Notes under the pieces: model-generated
What the model saw: the letters and a program-made list of their open reading frames with translations, nothing else
Database searches by the model: none
Told to the model about the DNA's origin: nothing
From: Streptomyces sp. WM6386
Lineage (GTDB): Bacteria > Actinomycetota > Actinomycetes > Streptomycetales > Streptomycetaceae
Assembly: GCF_000972385.1 (NCBI RefSeq)
Contig: NZ_JXTE01000027.1
Coordinates: forward strand, 1 to 64,000
Direction: 5' to 3'
Length of the DNA stretch: 64,000 bases
Position numbers and translations under genes: made by a program
Part shown: positions 1-9,160 of the stretch, piece by piece
Layout: each line of letters begins with the position of its first letter
How positions within the stretch are numbered: position 1 is the stretch's first letter

Positions 1-572
1 CGGATGAGGAGGGCGTGCAGCGGCTCGTCGTACGGGTGCGTTGTCGTCAGTTCCGGTACGGCGTCCTGGGCTCGGCCGAGTCGCAGGGCCGCGTCGGCTC
101 GGGCGCGGAGCGCTTCCAGGCGCCGTGTCTCCGGGCGGGTCGCGGGGGTGCGGTCGGGGAGGTCGGCTAGGGCGGGGCCGCGCCACAGGGTGAGGGCCTC
201 GTCCAGGGCGTGGGCGGCGGCTCGGGGGTCGTCCCGATGGAGGGCTGCGGAGCCTTGGCGGGTGAGCCGTTCGAAGACGAAGAGGTCTACGTCGTCGCGG
301 GTCGCGGTGAGGCGGTAGCCGCCGGGGGCTGAGGTGACCGTGTCCTTGCCGAGGGTGCGGCGGAGGCGGCCGACGAGGGCGTGGAGGGCGGCCGGGGCGT
401 CGTGGGGTGGGGTCTCGGCCCAGATGTCTTCGATCAGGGTGTCGGGGGCGGTGACGGTTCCTGGGCGGAGGGCGAGGGCGGTGAGCAGGGCACGTAGGCG
501 GGGGCCGCCGAGGGGTACGACGGTGCCGTGGTCGTCCTCGGCCTGGGTGACGCCCAGGATTCTGTACCGCAC
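1..572 (-). CDS. SARP/AfsR-family transcriptional regulator, N-terminal part (runs off the window)
   Basis: The minus strand reads open from a GTG at 572 to the window edge, about 190 codons. The first 95 residues form a winged-helix DNA-binding domain of the OmpR/SARP type: it opens MRYRILGV, continues with LGGPRLRALLTALAL, and includes ALVGRLRRTLG and the SAPGGYRL beta-hairpin. From about residue 100 comes the start of a bacterial transcriptional activation (BTAD) domain (VDLFVFERL, ALTLWRGPALADLP, RRLEALRARADAALRLGR). SARPs usually activate secondary-metabolite genes by binding direct repeats near the -35 box. Whether it is a short SARP or a large AfsR-like ATPase cannot be told because the C-terminus is missing. 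The GTG is preferred because the fold begins immediately after it; an ATG at 580 is in another frame. Confidence 0.85.
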   Translation of the reverse strand, partial: MRYRILGVTQAEDDHGTVVPLGGPRLRALLTALALRPGTVTAPDTLIEDIWAETPPHDAPAALHALVGRLRRTLGKDTVTSAPGGYRLTATRDDVDLFVFERLTRQGSAALHRDDPRAAAHALDEALTLWRGPALADLPDRTPATRPETRRLEALRARADAALRLGRAQDAVPELTTTHPYDEPLHALLI

Positions 573-654
573 CGGGTCATTGTCGCCGGGGTGGCTGCGG
601 GGGGCACGGGTTTTGGGGACGTGGGCGTGGGTGGGTGCGGGGTGGTGGGGGTGC

Positions 655-800
655 GCGCCGGGCTGTTTTCGCCCCCGCCGCCCCTACCCGTCCCATCCCT
701 GGGGGCTGCGCCCCCAGACCCCGCTTCGGCCCTGAACGGGCCTCGTCCTCAAACGCCGGACGGGCTGACATTGCCTGGACCGGCGTGGTGAGGCGAAGCC
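655..800. repeat. Streptomyces dispersed intergenic repeat, copy A
   Basis: This non-coding stretch between two minus-strand genes contains a run of pyrimidine-rich sequence (CGCCCCCGCCGCCCCTACCC), a GC hairpin (CTGGGGGC / GCCCCCAG near 701-719), then the phrase GGGCCTCGTCCTCAAACGCC followed by GGACGGGCTGA. The same succession recurs at 6,490-6,670 and a short piece recurs at 14,398-14,443. The rest of the 573-925 gap shows only a GTCCTC-rich low-complexity run (about 875-900) and no gene. The repeat sits next to gene ends, so it may contribute transcription termination, but that is inference. Confidence 0.6.
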
Positions 801-925
801 CCAGCGGGTGGGTGGGGTCCGGGACGGGGCGCCCTTGTCCTCGGACGCCGGGCAGGCTGAGATCGGCCGGACCCTCGTCCTCGTCCTCGTCCTCGGGCGC
901 CCGGACCGCAGCAAGCGGCTCGTCC

Positions 926-3025
926 CTAACCCCTCCGCGCCGTCGCCCCTGCCCCCAGTGCCCCCCGCTGGGGCGTGATGCCCGCCGGTACCGCGCGTGC
1001 GCGTGCCGGGGTTCCCGTCCAGCAGGTTCCGCGGCGGGCCAGCAGGCGGCGGAGCCACAGTTCCAGGGAGACCAGGTCGGCGAGGCCGTCCAGGGGGAGG
1101 GGCTCGCCCTCTGCCGCCGCGCGGAGCGCCTTGCGGACGACCCTTGCCTCCACCAGGCCCGCCTCGGCGAGCAGCGGTGTGCCGAACAGGGACATCAGGG
1201 AGTCCGCCGCCACCCGAAGGCCGGTGCGCGCGGCCACCGCCGCCGAGGCGTGGGACGGTGCGCCCCAGCCGGGCGGGAGGTCGGTGATCCCCGCGCCCTG
1301 CAGGACCGTGCGCAAGATCGCGGCCCGCGCGCCCGGTTGGACCCGCAACGCCTCCGGGAGGGCTCGGCAGGCGCGGACGACCTGGTTGTCGAGGAACGGG
1401 GCGTGCAGGCGTTGGAAGCGGATCTCGGCGGCCTGCTCCAGGATCCGCACATCGGCGGCGGTTCGCGCCAGAGCCGCACGCGCGCGGTAGTCGCCGGGGC
1501 GTTGGCCCGGGCCGACCCCGGAGCGGCTCGTCGCACCTTGCAGGCGAACCGATACTTCAGCCAGCGCCTCCCCCGTCAGCCAGCGTGCCGCGGGGCCGGG
1601 TCTGGCCCAGGCGAGGGCGGCCAGTGACGCCCCCACGGCACCCCCCGGCTCGTCGAAGCGGCGGTCCATCAGCCGGTCGGCGAGGATCTCCAGTCCCGTC
1701 CGGTACGGCGTACGGGCGAGGCGGCGAGCCGCTCCGTACACGCGCGCGGGGACCATCACCGAGCCGTCCGCCTTCGCCAGCGCCGCCACCGGACGGACCA
1801 GATGGCGTCGCTTGCGGTCCATCAGGAGGTCGGCCAGGCGGGCCGGGTGTGCGTCCAGGACCTGCCGGGCGCCGTATCCCGTGAAATGGTCCGCGCTGCC
1901 CGACGCCAGGCGCGCGCGGTGGCGGGCTGCCGTCACCAGGGACGGGCCCGGCTCGTCCGTCAGCGGGCCGTCCAGGTCGGCGTACGGCAGTGTCTCCTCG
2001 CCGCCGGCCACCACCACGTGGTGCAGCCGCGGGTTGGCCGCCAGCGAGCCCGCCCGCTCCACCTCGGCCTCCCGGCCGCGTACCGCCAGGTCGTTGAAGG
2101 TGACCGCCAGCAGTCGCTCGCCCGCACCCGTGCCGTGCCCCAGCACCGTCCCCGGCATGCCCGGCAGGCCCGCCGCCAGCAGCGCCAGCGTGCCCGACGC
2201 CGGCCCGCCCGACAGGTCCGCCCCGATTCCCGGGACCGGCATCCCGCGCGCGGCACGACGTTCGGCGGGGCCCATCCCCGGGACCGGGCCCGGGTCTATG
2301 TCGGCGCCGGGCACGTGCCGAGGAGCCGACAGACGCGCGCGTACCGCCTCCACCAGCGCGTCCCGCACCGCGTCCACCGCGCTGTCCGGGTCGGCCGAGG
2401 GTGCCGCGACCGCGAGGGAGGCGACCGCCTCGTACCCCGCGATCTCGCGCGCCCCGTTGCGCAGGATCAGCGCATGCCCCGGCGGAATGCGCCGTACGCC
2501 GTCGTACGGAGTGGAGTCGTGCAGCGCGGCCGGGACGTCGGGGGCCGCCAGGAGGGCGGCCAGATGCCCGAAGTCGAGGTTGGCCTCGATGAGGTCGGCC
2601 AGCGGGAGGGCCGCCGTCGCATAGGCGGTGCCGCCGGCCCAGGGGGTGTAGAACACCGGGCGGGCGCCCGCGAGATCGCCGCAGACGGTGATCCGGCGGC
2701 CCACCTGGACGACGGCCGTGTAACTGCCGGACCAGGCCGTCAGATGCCGAAGGGCGCCTCCGCGCGCGGCGAAGAGACCGACCCGCAGTTGTTCGTCCGT
2801 CGCCCCGCAGGTACCGAGGACGGCGATTCGATTCTGCGCGTCGGCCTTCACCACCCGCACCTCGTCGGGGCGCCAGTCACCGACCGCCCACAACGGATCA
2901 GGGTCGCCCCACAGCAAGTGGGACCCCACCGGATGCACGGTCTCGCCGTCGCCGCCGGTCGCCCCCGCGGAGCCGGTCACGGCTGCGCCCGCTGCGGTGC
3001 TGCTCCACCCCACCAACCACCGCAT
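926..3025 (-). CDS. Asparagine synthetase-like protein (AsnB C-terminal domain family, function unknown)
   Basis: This 699-residue protein starts at ATG 3025 (RBS GGAGG in TGTGGAGGCGTCG just upstream). The C-terminal half resembles the AsnB/lasso-cyclase amidotransferase ATP-pyrophosphatase domain: a PP-loop region GADLSGGPASGTLALLAAG, then ADHFTGYGARQVLD and the family signature LHAPFLDNQVVRACRALP. Such domains adenylate a carboxylate. The N-terminal part has no Cys at position 2, so there is no class II glutaminase nucleophile. The PP-loop reads SGGPAS where active enzymes have SGGxDS, so the Asp is replaced. It may therefore be catalytically altered. It is divergent from the sporulation-associated gene at 3,709. 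No precursor peptide or lasso protease gene is visible beside it. An ORF that continues upstream to 3,592 is not credible as coding. Confidence 0.7.
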   Translation of the reverse strand: MRWLVGWSSTAAGAAVTGSAGATGGDGETVHPVGSHLLWGDPDPLWAVGDWRPDEVRVVKADAQNRIAVLGTCGATDEQLRVGLFAARGGALRHLTAWSGSYTAVVQVGRRITVCGDLAGARPVFYTPWAGGTAYATAALPLADLIEANLDFGHLAALLAAPDVPAALHDSTPYDGVRRIPPGHALILRNGAREIAGYEAVASLAVAAPSADPDSAVDAVRDALVEAVRARLSAPRHVPGADIDPGPVPGMGPAERRAARGMPVPGIGADLSGGPASGTLALLAAGLPGMPGTVLGHGTGAGERLLAVTFNDLAVRGREAEVERAGSLAANPRLHHVVVAGGEETLPYADLDGPLTDEPGPSLVTAARHRARLASGSADHFTGYGARQVLDAHPARLADLLMDRKRRHLVRPVAALAKADGSVMVPARVYGAARRLARTPYRTGLEILADRLMDRRFDEPGGAVGASLAALAWARPGPAARWLTGEALAEVSVRLQGATSRSGVGPGQRPGDYRARAALARTAADVRILEQAAEIRFQRLHAPFLDNQVVRACRALPEALRVQPGARAAILRTVLQGAGITDLPPGWGAPSHASAAVAARTGLRVAADSLMSLFGTPLLAEAGLVEARVVRKALRAAAEGEPLPLDGLADLVSLELWLRRLLARRGTCWTGTPARARAVPAGITPQRGALGAGATARRG

Positions 3026-3708
3026 CGACGCCTCCACAGGCTGTGGACAACCAGTGCACCGTACGAACCGGTTCCCCATGCTGCCATGAAGGAGGCGCAC
3101 CGGAGAGGCACCGGAGCCGCTTGAGCTCCGTCGAATGCGCCCCCGTACACATGCCAGTGAAGAGGCGAACGCCCGTACAGGGCAAGGCGACTGCGGCGCG
3201 AATGCGCCCCCGAAACGCTCCCCCAAGACGCCCTTCGCGCCGTCAATTTCCATGGTAGGAGCGGTAATTGCCCTGGAGATGGGGGGTCTGTTTTCAGCCA
3301 ACTTGGCGGAGCGGGGACAGGCTCGCGCACGCTCCGTACAGGCTCTGCGCACCGCATCGGTAGCGCGCAGTCCGGGGAACGGAGTTCGCCCCCCGGACCG
3401 TTCCGCCACCCGCGGGGATGTAGGTGGCGGAATCCCCCAGCCCACTGGATCCAGTACAGCGGGCCGACCCACGCACGATCCATGGAACCGCTCCCGCGAT
3501 GGCCGGAGAAGAGCGCACGCACGGGCGCACGGCCACACATCGGGGGCACGTCGCGACGGTGCGTAGGGAGCCCGTACGTGCGTACGGACCACAATCCCGC
3601 CATCCGGAACAATGCCTCTTAACGCATGGGATGCGGCGAACTACGCTGGGTTTACGAATGCCGGGTGGTTATGCCAGCACGGCAGCCGTCTGTGTCGAGG
3701 GGTGGCTC
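3026..3708. promoter_or_regulatory. 683-bp divergent promoter region without genes
   Basis: No convincing gene is seen on either strand; open frames here have no family character. The region separates two divergent genes, so it must carry both promoters. A 14-bp direct repeat, CGAATGCGCCCCCG, occurs at 3,132-3,145 and 3,199-3,212 (67 bp apart, about six helical turns), which would suit a regulator acting on the minus-strand gene. The sequence 3,600-3,700 is less GC-rich (TTTACGAATGC, GGTTATGCC) and probably holds the start region for the plus-strand gene. Confidence 0.4.
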
Positions 3709-5133
3709 ATGTCCAGGGAGCAACGCGGGCCGAACGAAAAACTCGGCGCCGTTCTCGCCCTCGCGGGAATCAGCAACGCAGGGCTCGCACGACGCGTCAA
3801 CGATCTTGGCGCTCAACGCGGGTTGACTCTTCGCTACGACAAGACCTCGGTGGCGCGCTGGGTGTCGAAGGGCATGGTGCCGCAGGGCGCCGCGCCGCAC
3901 CTCATCGCCGCCGCGATCGGCCAGAAGCTCGGCCGCCCGGTGCCGCTCCACGAGATCGGTCTGGCGGACGCGGATCCCGCACCCGAAGTGGGCCTCGCCT
4001 TCCCCAGGGACGTCGGACAGGCCGTCCGCTCGGCGACGGAGCTGTACCGGCTCGACCTCGCCGGCCGCCGTTCGGGCGCCGGTGGCATCTGGCAGTCGCT
4101 GGCCGGATCGTTCGCAGTAAGCGCATACGCAACGCCTGCCTCACGCTGGCTGATAACCCCGGCCGACAGTTCGGTCGCGCGTGAGGTGAACTCCGCGGAG
4201 GCCTCGGGCGCACCGCTCAAAGTCGGCCACAGCGATGTGCAGAAGCTGCGGGAGGCCGCCGAGGACGCCAGGCGCTGGGACTCCAAGTACGGAGGCGGCG
4301 ACTGGCGTTCGTCCATGGTGCCGGAGTGCTTACGGGTGGAGGCGGCACCGCTGCTGCTCGGCTCGTACTCCGACGAGGTGGGCCGGGCTCTGTTCGGCGC
4401 CTCCGCCGAACTGACCCGTCTCGCGGGCTGGATGGCCTTCGACACCGGTCAGCAGGAGGCCGCGCAGAGGTACTACATCCAGGCGCTGCGACTGGCCCGC
4501 GCGGCAGCCGACGTGCCCCTCGGCGGGTATGTGCTGGCGTCGATGTCCTTGCAGGCGACCTACCGCGGGTTCGGCGACGAGGGCGTGGACCTCGCGCAGG
4601 CCGCGCTGGAGCGGAACCGGGGTCTGGCGACCGCCCGCACCATGAGCTTCTTCCGGCTCGTCGAGGCACGTGCGCACGCGCGTGCGGGTGACGCGCAGGC
4701 GGCGGGGGCGGCGCTGAAGGCGGCGGAGGGGTGGCTGGAGCGGTCCCGGGACGGGGACCAGGATCCGTCGTGGCTGGGCTTCTACTCCTACGACCGGTTC
4801 GCCGCGGATGCCGCGGAGTGCTACCGCGATCTGAAGGCGCCCCGCCAGGTGCGGCGGTTCACCGAGCAGGCCCTGTCGAAGCCGACGGAGGAGTTCGTCC
4901 GGTCGCACGGGCTGCGCCTGGTCGTCTCGGCGGTCGCGGAACTGGAGTCGGGCAATCTAGACGCGGCGTGCGAGCAGGGGGTGCGGGCGGTGGAGGTCGC
5001 GGGGCGTATCTCGTCGGCCCGCACCACCGAGTACGTCAAGGACCTGCTCCACCGGCTGGAGCCGTACGGTGACGAGCCGCGCGTGGTGGAGCTGCGGGAG
5101 CGCGCACGGCCTTTGCTGATGGCTCCGGCCTAG
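3709..5133 (+). CDS. Sporulation-associated HTH/TPR regulator (Sap/NsdA-like)
   Basis: The protein is 474 residues long. The first 80 residues form a divergent HTH ([20 protein letters not shown], then [20 protein letters not shown]). Such N-termini are found in Streptomyces regulators that couple an HTH to helical repeats. The remainder is alpha-helical and TPR-like: repeated Ala/Leu-rich segments such as [20 protein letters not shown] and [20 protein letters not shown]. From memory it matches the conserved 'sporulation associated protein' of S. coelicolor, a relative of the antibiotic-repressor family that includes NsdA. The start ATG 3,709 has GAGG eight bases upstream; the open frame extends to 3,424 but that part is not protein-like. 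The stop codon lies inside a large palindrome. Confidence 0.75.
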   Translation: MSREQRGPNEKLGAVLALAGISNAGLARRVNDLGAQRGLTLRYDKTSVARWVSKGMVPQGAAPHLIAAAIGQKLGRPVPLHEIGLADADPAPEVGLAFPRDVGQAVRSATELYRLDLAGRRSGAGGIWQSLAGSFAVSAYATPASRWLITPADSSVAREVNSAEASGAPLKVGHSDVQKLREAAEDARRWDSKYGGGDWRSSMVPECLRVEAAPLLLGSYSDEVGRALFGASAELTRLAGWMAFDTGQQEAAQRYYIQALRLARAAADVPLGGYVLASMSLQATYRGFGDEGVDLAQAALERNRGLATARTMSFFRLVEARAHARAGDAQAAGAALKAAEGWLERSRDGDQDPSWLGFYSYDRFAADAAECYRDLKAPRQVRRFTEQALSKPTEEFVRSHGLRLVVSAVAELESGNLDAACEQGVRAVEVAGRISSARTTEYVKDLLHRLEPYGDEPRVVELRERARPLLMAPA

Positions 5134-5182
5134 GGCCCTTCTGACGGATCAGCGCGGCCGCGCTGATCCGTCAGAAGGGCCC
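5133..5182. terminator. 50-bp perfect palindrome overlapping the end of the sporulation-associated gene
   Basis: The left arm starts GGGCCCTTCTGACGG at 5,133 and the right arm ends CCGTCAGAAGGGCCC at 5,182. The centre is CGGCCG, so all 50 bases are symmetrical. The first base is the last base of the TAG stop codon. A transcript would form a stem of about 23 bp with a tight loop. No U-run follows, typical of actinobacterial terminators. Confidence 0.75.
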
Positions 5183-5263
5183 CGGAGTGGGTCCGCCCGC
5201 ATCCCCGCGTTTGAAGGCACTGTCAGTGGCGCAGTGCACTATCTGAAGCGGGAGGTGGTGCAG

Positions 5264-6475
5264 GTGCGGGCGGAGGTCGCTTACGACTGTGACGTGCTCG
5301 TCATCGGGGGCGGGATCGTCGGGTTGTCGACCGCGTATGCGATCACTCGGGCCGCGCCGGGGACGCGCGTGACCGTGCTGGAGAAGGAGCAGGGGCCGGC
5401 CCGGCACCAGACCGGGCGGAACAGCGGGGTCATCCACAGCGGGATCTACTACCGGCCGGGGTCGCTGAAGGCGCGGTACGCCGTCAGGGGCGCGGCCGAG
5501 ATGGTGAAGTTCTGCGCGGAGTACGGGATCGCGCACGCCGTCACCGGCAAGCTGATCGTCGCCACCGAACAGGCGGAGCTGCCCCGGTTGCACGCACTGG
5601 TCCAGCGGGGGCGGGAGAACGGGATTCCGGTGCGCGAGCTGGGACCCGCGCAGATCACGGAGTACGAGCCGCAGGTGCGTGGCCTCGCCGCCATACACGT
5701 CGGGACGACCGGCATCTGCGACTTCGTCGGGGTCGCCCGGCAGCTGGCGGAGGCCTCGGGGGCGGACATCCGGTACGGCGCCCGGGTCGTCCGCATCGAC
5801 CGGCGCCCGGAGCTCGGGGTGGCCGTGCGGACGGCCGACGGGGACGTCGTGCGGGCGCGGGTGCTGGTGAACTGTGCCGGGCTGCACTGCGACGAGGTGG
5901 CGCGGCTGACCGGGGACGAGCCCGGGATGCGGATCGTGCCGTTCCGGGGTGAGTACTTCACGCTGGCACGCCCCGAGCTGGTGAAGGGGCTGGTCTATCC
6001 GGTGCCCGATCCGGCGTTCCCGTTCCTCGGGGTGCATCTCACGCGCGGGATCGACGGCGGCGTCCACATCGGGCCCAACGCGGTGCCGGCACTGGCCCGG
6101 GAGGGGTACGGGTGGGGGGTCGTACGACCTCGGGAGCTGGGCGCGACGCTGGCCTGGCCGGGGTCGTGGCGGATAGCGCGGCGGCACTGGCGGTACGGGG
6201 CGGGTGAGCTGCGGCGGTCGGTGTCCAGGGCGGCGTTCGCGGATGCGGTGCGCAGGCTGCTGCCGGCGGTCGAGGACAGCGATCTGGTGCCGTCGGCCGC
6301 GGGGGTGCGGGCGCAGGCGGTGCTGCGGGACGGGACGCTTGTCGATGACTTTCTGATCAAGGAGGGGCCGCGGACCGTGCATGTACTGAACGCGCCGTCT
6401 CCGGCTGCGACCGCCTCGCTGCCGATCGGGCGGGAGGTGGCGAGGAGGGCGCTGGCGTCGCTGGGGGGCGTGTGA
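5264..6475 (+). CDS. lhgO: L-2-hydroxyglutarate oxidase (FAD-dependent)
   Basis: The protein has 403 residues. It oxidises L-2-hydroxyglutarate to 2-oxoglutarate with FAD. The N-terminus carries the dinucleotide-binding motif VIGGGIVGLSTAYA (about residues 11-24) after CDVLV. The family signature HQTGRNSGVIHSGIYYRPGS follows near residue 48, and the DAO-type C-terminus holds HIGPNAVPALAREGYGW and LNAPSPAATASLPIG. Its length fits LhgO. The GTG at 5,264 is chosen because GGGAGGT lies seven bases upstream; in-frame GTGs at 5,234 and 5,258 lack a correctly spaced RBS. It follows the palindrome by 81 bp, so it probably has its own promoter. Confidence 0.88.
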   Translation: MRAEVAYDCDVLVIGGGIVGLSTAYAITRAAPGTRVTVLEKEQGPARHQTGRNSGVIHSGIYYRPGSLKARYAVRGAAEMVKFCAEYGIAHAVTGKLIVATEQAELPRLHALVQRGRENGIPVRELGPAQITEYEPQVRGLAAIHVGTTGICDFVGVARQLAEASGADIRYGARVVRIDRRPELGVAVRTADGDVVRARVLVNCAGLHCDEVARLTGDEPGMRIVPFRGEYFTLARPELVKGLVYPVPDPAFPFLGVHLTRGIDGGVHIGPNAVPALAREGYGWGVVRPRELGATLAWPGSWRIARRHWRYGAGELRRSVSRAAFADAVRRLLPAVEDSDLVPSAAGVRAQAVLRDGTLVDDFLIKEGPRTVHVLNAPSPAATASLPIGREVARRALASLGGV

Positions 6476-6489
6476 CGGGGCGGGGTGGT

Positions 6490-6670
6490 TGCGGTCCGGG
6501 GTTCTCGCCCCCGCCGCCCCTACCCGTCCGGTCCGGTCCCGTCCCGTCCCCAGGGGCTCCGCCCCGTCGACCCCGCTGGGGCTCCGCCCCAGACCCCGAT
6601 CGGCCCGAAGGGCCTCGTCCTCAAGCGCCGGGCGGGCTGAAATGCCTGGACCGGTGTCGAGAGGCACAGC
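6490..6670. repeat. Streptomyces dispersed intergenic repeat, copy B
   Basis: The region between lhgO and trmB repeats the architecture of copy A: CTCGCCCCCGCCGCCCCTAC, then two nested GC hairpins (CAGGGGCTCCGCCCC and CTGGGGCTCCGCCCCAG), then GGGCCTCGTCCTCAAGCGCC and GGGCGGGCTGAAA, then TGCCTGGACCGG. Copy A has the same order in the same orientation. The hairpins could terminate lhgO transcription. Confidence 0.65.
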
Positions 6671-6717
6671 CTCCCCCGGAATGTGCTCGCCCCCGTCCCC
6701 GTAAAATCGACCTCACT

Positions 6718-7530
6718 GTGTCTGACTCCCGCAACGCACCCGACGCGTCCCAGCCCGCCCACACCCCCGGTGTGCCCGTCCGGCACAGCCGGGCCAAGGG
6801 CGAGCCCCGCTTTCCCGACGGGCCCAAAGCCGATCCCGCCGGGTCGCACTTCGAGCGGCGGATCCGGAGTTTTCAGCCGCGGCGGAGCAGGGTGACGGCG
6901 GGGCAGGCCGACGCGTTGCAGCGGCTGTGGCCCAAGTGGGGGCTGGACATCGACGGACAGCAGGTCTTCGACCTGGCCGAACTGTTCGGGAACGACAACC
7001 CCGTCGTGCTCGAGATCGGGTTCGGGATGGGCGAGGCCACCGCGCGGATGGCGGGTTCCGACCCCGGCACCAACATCCTCGCCGTCGACGTGCACACCCC
7101 CGGTCAGGGCAACCTGCTCAACCTCGCCGACCAGAGCGGACTCTCCAACGTCCGCGTCGGCAACGGCGACGCCATCATCCTGCTGCACGAGATGCTGGCC
7201 CCGGACTCGTTGGACGGGCTGCGCGTCTATTTCCCCGACCCCTGGCCCAAGAAGCGGCACCACAAGCGGCGGCTGATCCAGCCGGAGTTCCTCAGCCTCG
7301 CCGCGACCCGGCTGAAGCCGGGGGCCGTGGTGCACTGTGCCACCGACTGGGAGCCGTACGCCGAACAGATGCTCGAGGTGCTCACGGCGCACCCGGACTT
7401 CGAGAACACACAGGCCGACGGCGGTTTTGCGCCGCGTCCGGACTACCGGCCGCTGACCCGTTTCGAGGGCCAGGGACTGGACAAGGGACATGTCGTGAAC
7501 GACCTGTTGTTCCGCCGCGTACAGCGGTAA
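6718..7530 (+). CDS. trmB: tRNA (guanine-N7-)-methyltransferase
   Basis: The 270-residue enzyme methylates N7 of guanine 46 in the tRNA variable loop using SAM. The SAM-binding motif I is VLEIGFGMGEATARMA, the diagnostic Trm-B motif is PDPWPKKRHHKRRL, and NDLLFRRVQR closes the protein. An N-terminal extension rich in Pro/Ala (about 60 residues) precedes the catalytic fold, as is common in actinomycetes. GTG 6,718 is chosen because SDSRN begins there and upstream sequence belongs to the repeat. No RBS is present; a TAAAAT box at 6,702-6,707 ends 10 bases before the GTG, so the mRNA is probably leaderless or nearly so. Confidence 0.92.
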   Translation: MSDSRNAPDASQPAHTPGVPVRHSRAKGEPRFPDGPKADPAGSHFERRIRSFQPRRSRVTAGQADALQRLWPKWGLDIDGQQVFDLAELFGNDNPVVLEIGFGMGEATARMAGSDPGTNILAVDVHTPGQGNLLNLADQSGLSNVRVGNGDAIILLHEMLAPDSLDGLRVYFPDPWPKKRHHKRRLIQPEFLSLAATRLKPGAVVHCATDWEPYAEQMLEVLTAHPDFENTQADGGFAPRPDYRPLTRFEGQGLDKGHVVNDLLFRRVQR

Positions 7531-7642
7531 GGACAGCAGTAAGGGCAGGAGCAGGAACCGCACGACGACCAACCCCCCACCGGCGCCCGAGACCACCTCG
7601 CCCACCTGCGGGCGGCGCCCCTGACTCGTTAGGGTCAATGCC

Positions 7643-8953
7643 GTGGCCACCTTTCCCCCGTACCCGACGCATCCCACCGGTCCCCCCGGCGGCGGTGTGC
7701 TCCGGCACGCGCACTGGTGGCAGCGCAAGGGGATCCGCTACGGCGCGCTCATCACCCTGCTGGCGCTCTCCGGGCTCGTCATCCTCGCCCTGGTGCGCGA
7801 ACAGACCGGCACCGAGGGCTTCCTGGTCGGGCTCGGTCTCGCGATCCTGCCCGTGCCGCTGCTGATAGCCGCCTTCCGCTGGCTCGACCGGGTCGAGCCG
7901 GGCCCCTGGCGCAATCTGCTGTTCGCGTTCTCCTGGGGCGCCTGCGCGGCGGCTCTGATAGCGATCGTCGCCAACAGCTTCGCGACCAGATGGATAGCGA
8001 CGGCGACCGCGGATCCGTCCAGCGCCGACACCCTCGGCGCGACCGTGATAGCGCCCGTCGTCGAGGAGACGGCCAAGGCCGCGGCCGTCCTGCTCGTCTT
8101 CCTCTTCCGCAGACGGGACTTCACCGGGATCGTCGACGGCGTGGTGATAGCGGGGGTCACCGCCACCGGTTTCGCCTTCACCGAGAACATCCTCTACCTC
8201 GGCACCGCCTTCGGCACCGACCAGCTCAGCGGCGACAGCGGCATCGCCTCCGTCACCGCGGCCACGTTCTTCGTCCGCGTCATCATGTCGCCGTTCGCGC
8301 ACCCGTTGTTCACGGTCCTCACCGGCATCGGCTTCGGCATCGCGGCGCTGTCGGCGGACCGCCATCACGTACGGCGTGTGCTGCTGCCGCTCTCCGGTCT
8401 GCTGCTCGCGATGGGCATGCACGCCGTCTGGAACGGCTCCTCGACCTTCGGCGAGTACGGCTTCTTCGCCGTGTACGCGGCCTTCATGGTCCCCGCGTTC
8501 GGCCTGCTGACCTGGCTCGTCATCTGGACCCGGCAGCGCGAACTGCGCACCGTGCGCGAGGAACTGCCCGCCTACGCCGTCGCCGGCTGGCTCACCCCCG
8601 CCGAACCCTTCGCCCTCGGCTCGATGCGGGCGCGCCGGATCGCCCGCCAGTACGCCCGCGCCCACGCCGGGAAGCCGGCGGCGCGGGCGGTCGCGCAGTA
8701 CGAGGCGTACGCGACGTCCCTGGCGTTCCTCCGTCACCGGGGGCGCCGCGGCCGGGCCGGCGCCGACTTCGTCGTACGGGAGCGGGAACTGCTGCACGAG
8801 TTGTGGCTACGGCGGGAAGCGGCGCGTCCGGCCCTGGACCACGCGGCCCGGATGACGGCCCCGCCGATCCCGGTCATGATCCCGCCGACGCACTGGCCCG
8901 TGCACGGGCACCCGGCCGTGCAGTACCCCGGCTACAACCCGTACCGGACCTGA
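7643..8953 (+). CDS. PrsW-family intramembrane metalloprotease
   Basis: The protein has 436 residues and about eight membrane segments. PrsW relatives are CPBP-like membrane proteases that cleave anti-sigma factors. The visible catalytic motifs are VVEETAKAAAVLL (two Glu near residue 140), FAFTENILYLG (about 175), FAHPLFTVLTGIGFG (about 215) and GMHAVWNGSS (about 255). The N-terminus is Pro/Gly-rich and cytoplasmic; the last 130 residues are soluble, Arg-rich and end in a Pro/Tyr-rich tail. The substrate is unknown and no anti-sigma gene adjoins it. The GTG start lies a few bases after a TTAGGGT box with no clear RBS, again compatible with a leaderless mRNA. It lies 112 bp after trmB. Confidence 0.85.
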   Translation: MATFPPYPTHPTGPPGGGVLRHAHWWQRKGIRYGALITLLALSGLVILALVREQTGTEGFLVGLGLAILPVPLLIAAFRWLDRVEPGPWRNLLFAFSWGACAAALIAIVANSFATRWIATATADPSSADTLGATVIAPVVEETAKAAAVLLVFLFRRRDFTGIVDGVVIAGVTATGFAFTENILYLGTAFGTDQLSGDSGIASVTAATFFVRVIMSPFAHPLFTVLTGIGFGIAALSADRHHVRRVLLPLSGLLLAMGMHAVWNGSSTFGEYGFFAVYAAFMVPAFGLLTWLVIWTRQRELRTVREELPAYAVAGWLTPAEPFALGSMRARRIARQYARAHAGKPAARAVAQYEAYATSLAFLRHRGRRGRAGADFVVRERELLHELWLRREAARPALDHAARMTAPPIPVMIPPTHWPVHGHPAVQYPGYNPYRT

Positions 8954-8964
8954 GAACCGAGGCA

Positions 8965-9160
8965 CACCGGCGCCACTCCCCGGCCACGCACCGCGACACA
9001 CCCCAGCGAGCCGCACCGGCGCCACTCCCCGCCGACGTACCGCGACACACCCCGCCGAGACGCTCCACCGGCACACACCGGTGCCACTCCCCGGCCAGGC
9101 ACCGCCGAACCGCACCGGCGCCACTCCCCGCCAACGCCGCGACACGCCCCGCGAGCCGTA
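8965..9160. repeat. Imperfect tandem repeats after the PrsW gene
   Basis: The motif CACCGGYGCCACTCCCC starts at 8,965, 9,014, 9,076 and 9,113, each time followed by GSCMAnG and a CGACACnCC segment. Unit lengths vary (49, 62, 37 bp). The block fills the gap between two convergent genes. No coding potential is seen. It could be a slipped terminator or a variable-number repeat. Confidence 0.7.

Noticed and set aside
5171..6667. A 498-residue minus-strand open frame opposite lhgO.
   Set aside because: It is Pro/Arg-rich with no domains and mirrors a clear oxidase on the plus strand.
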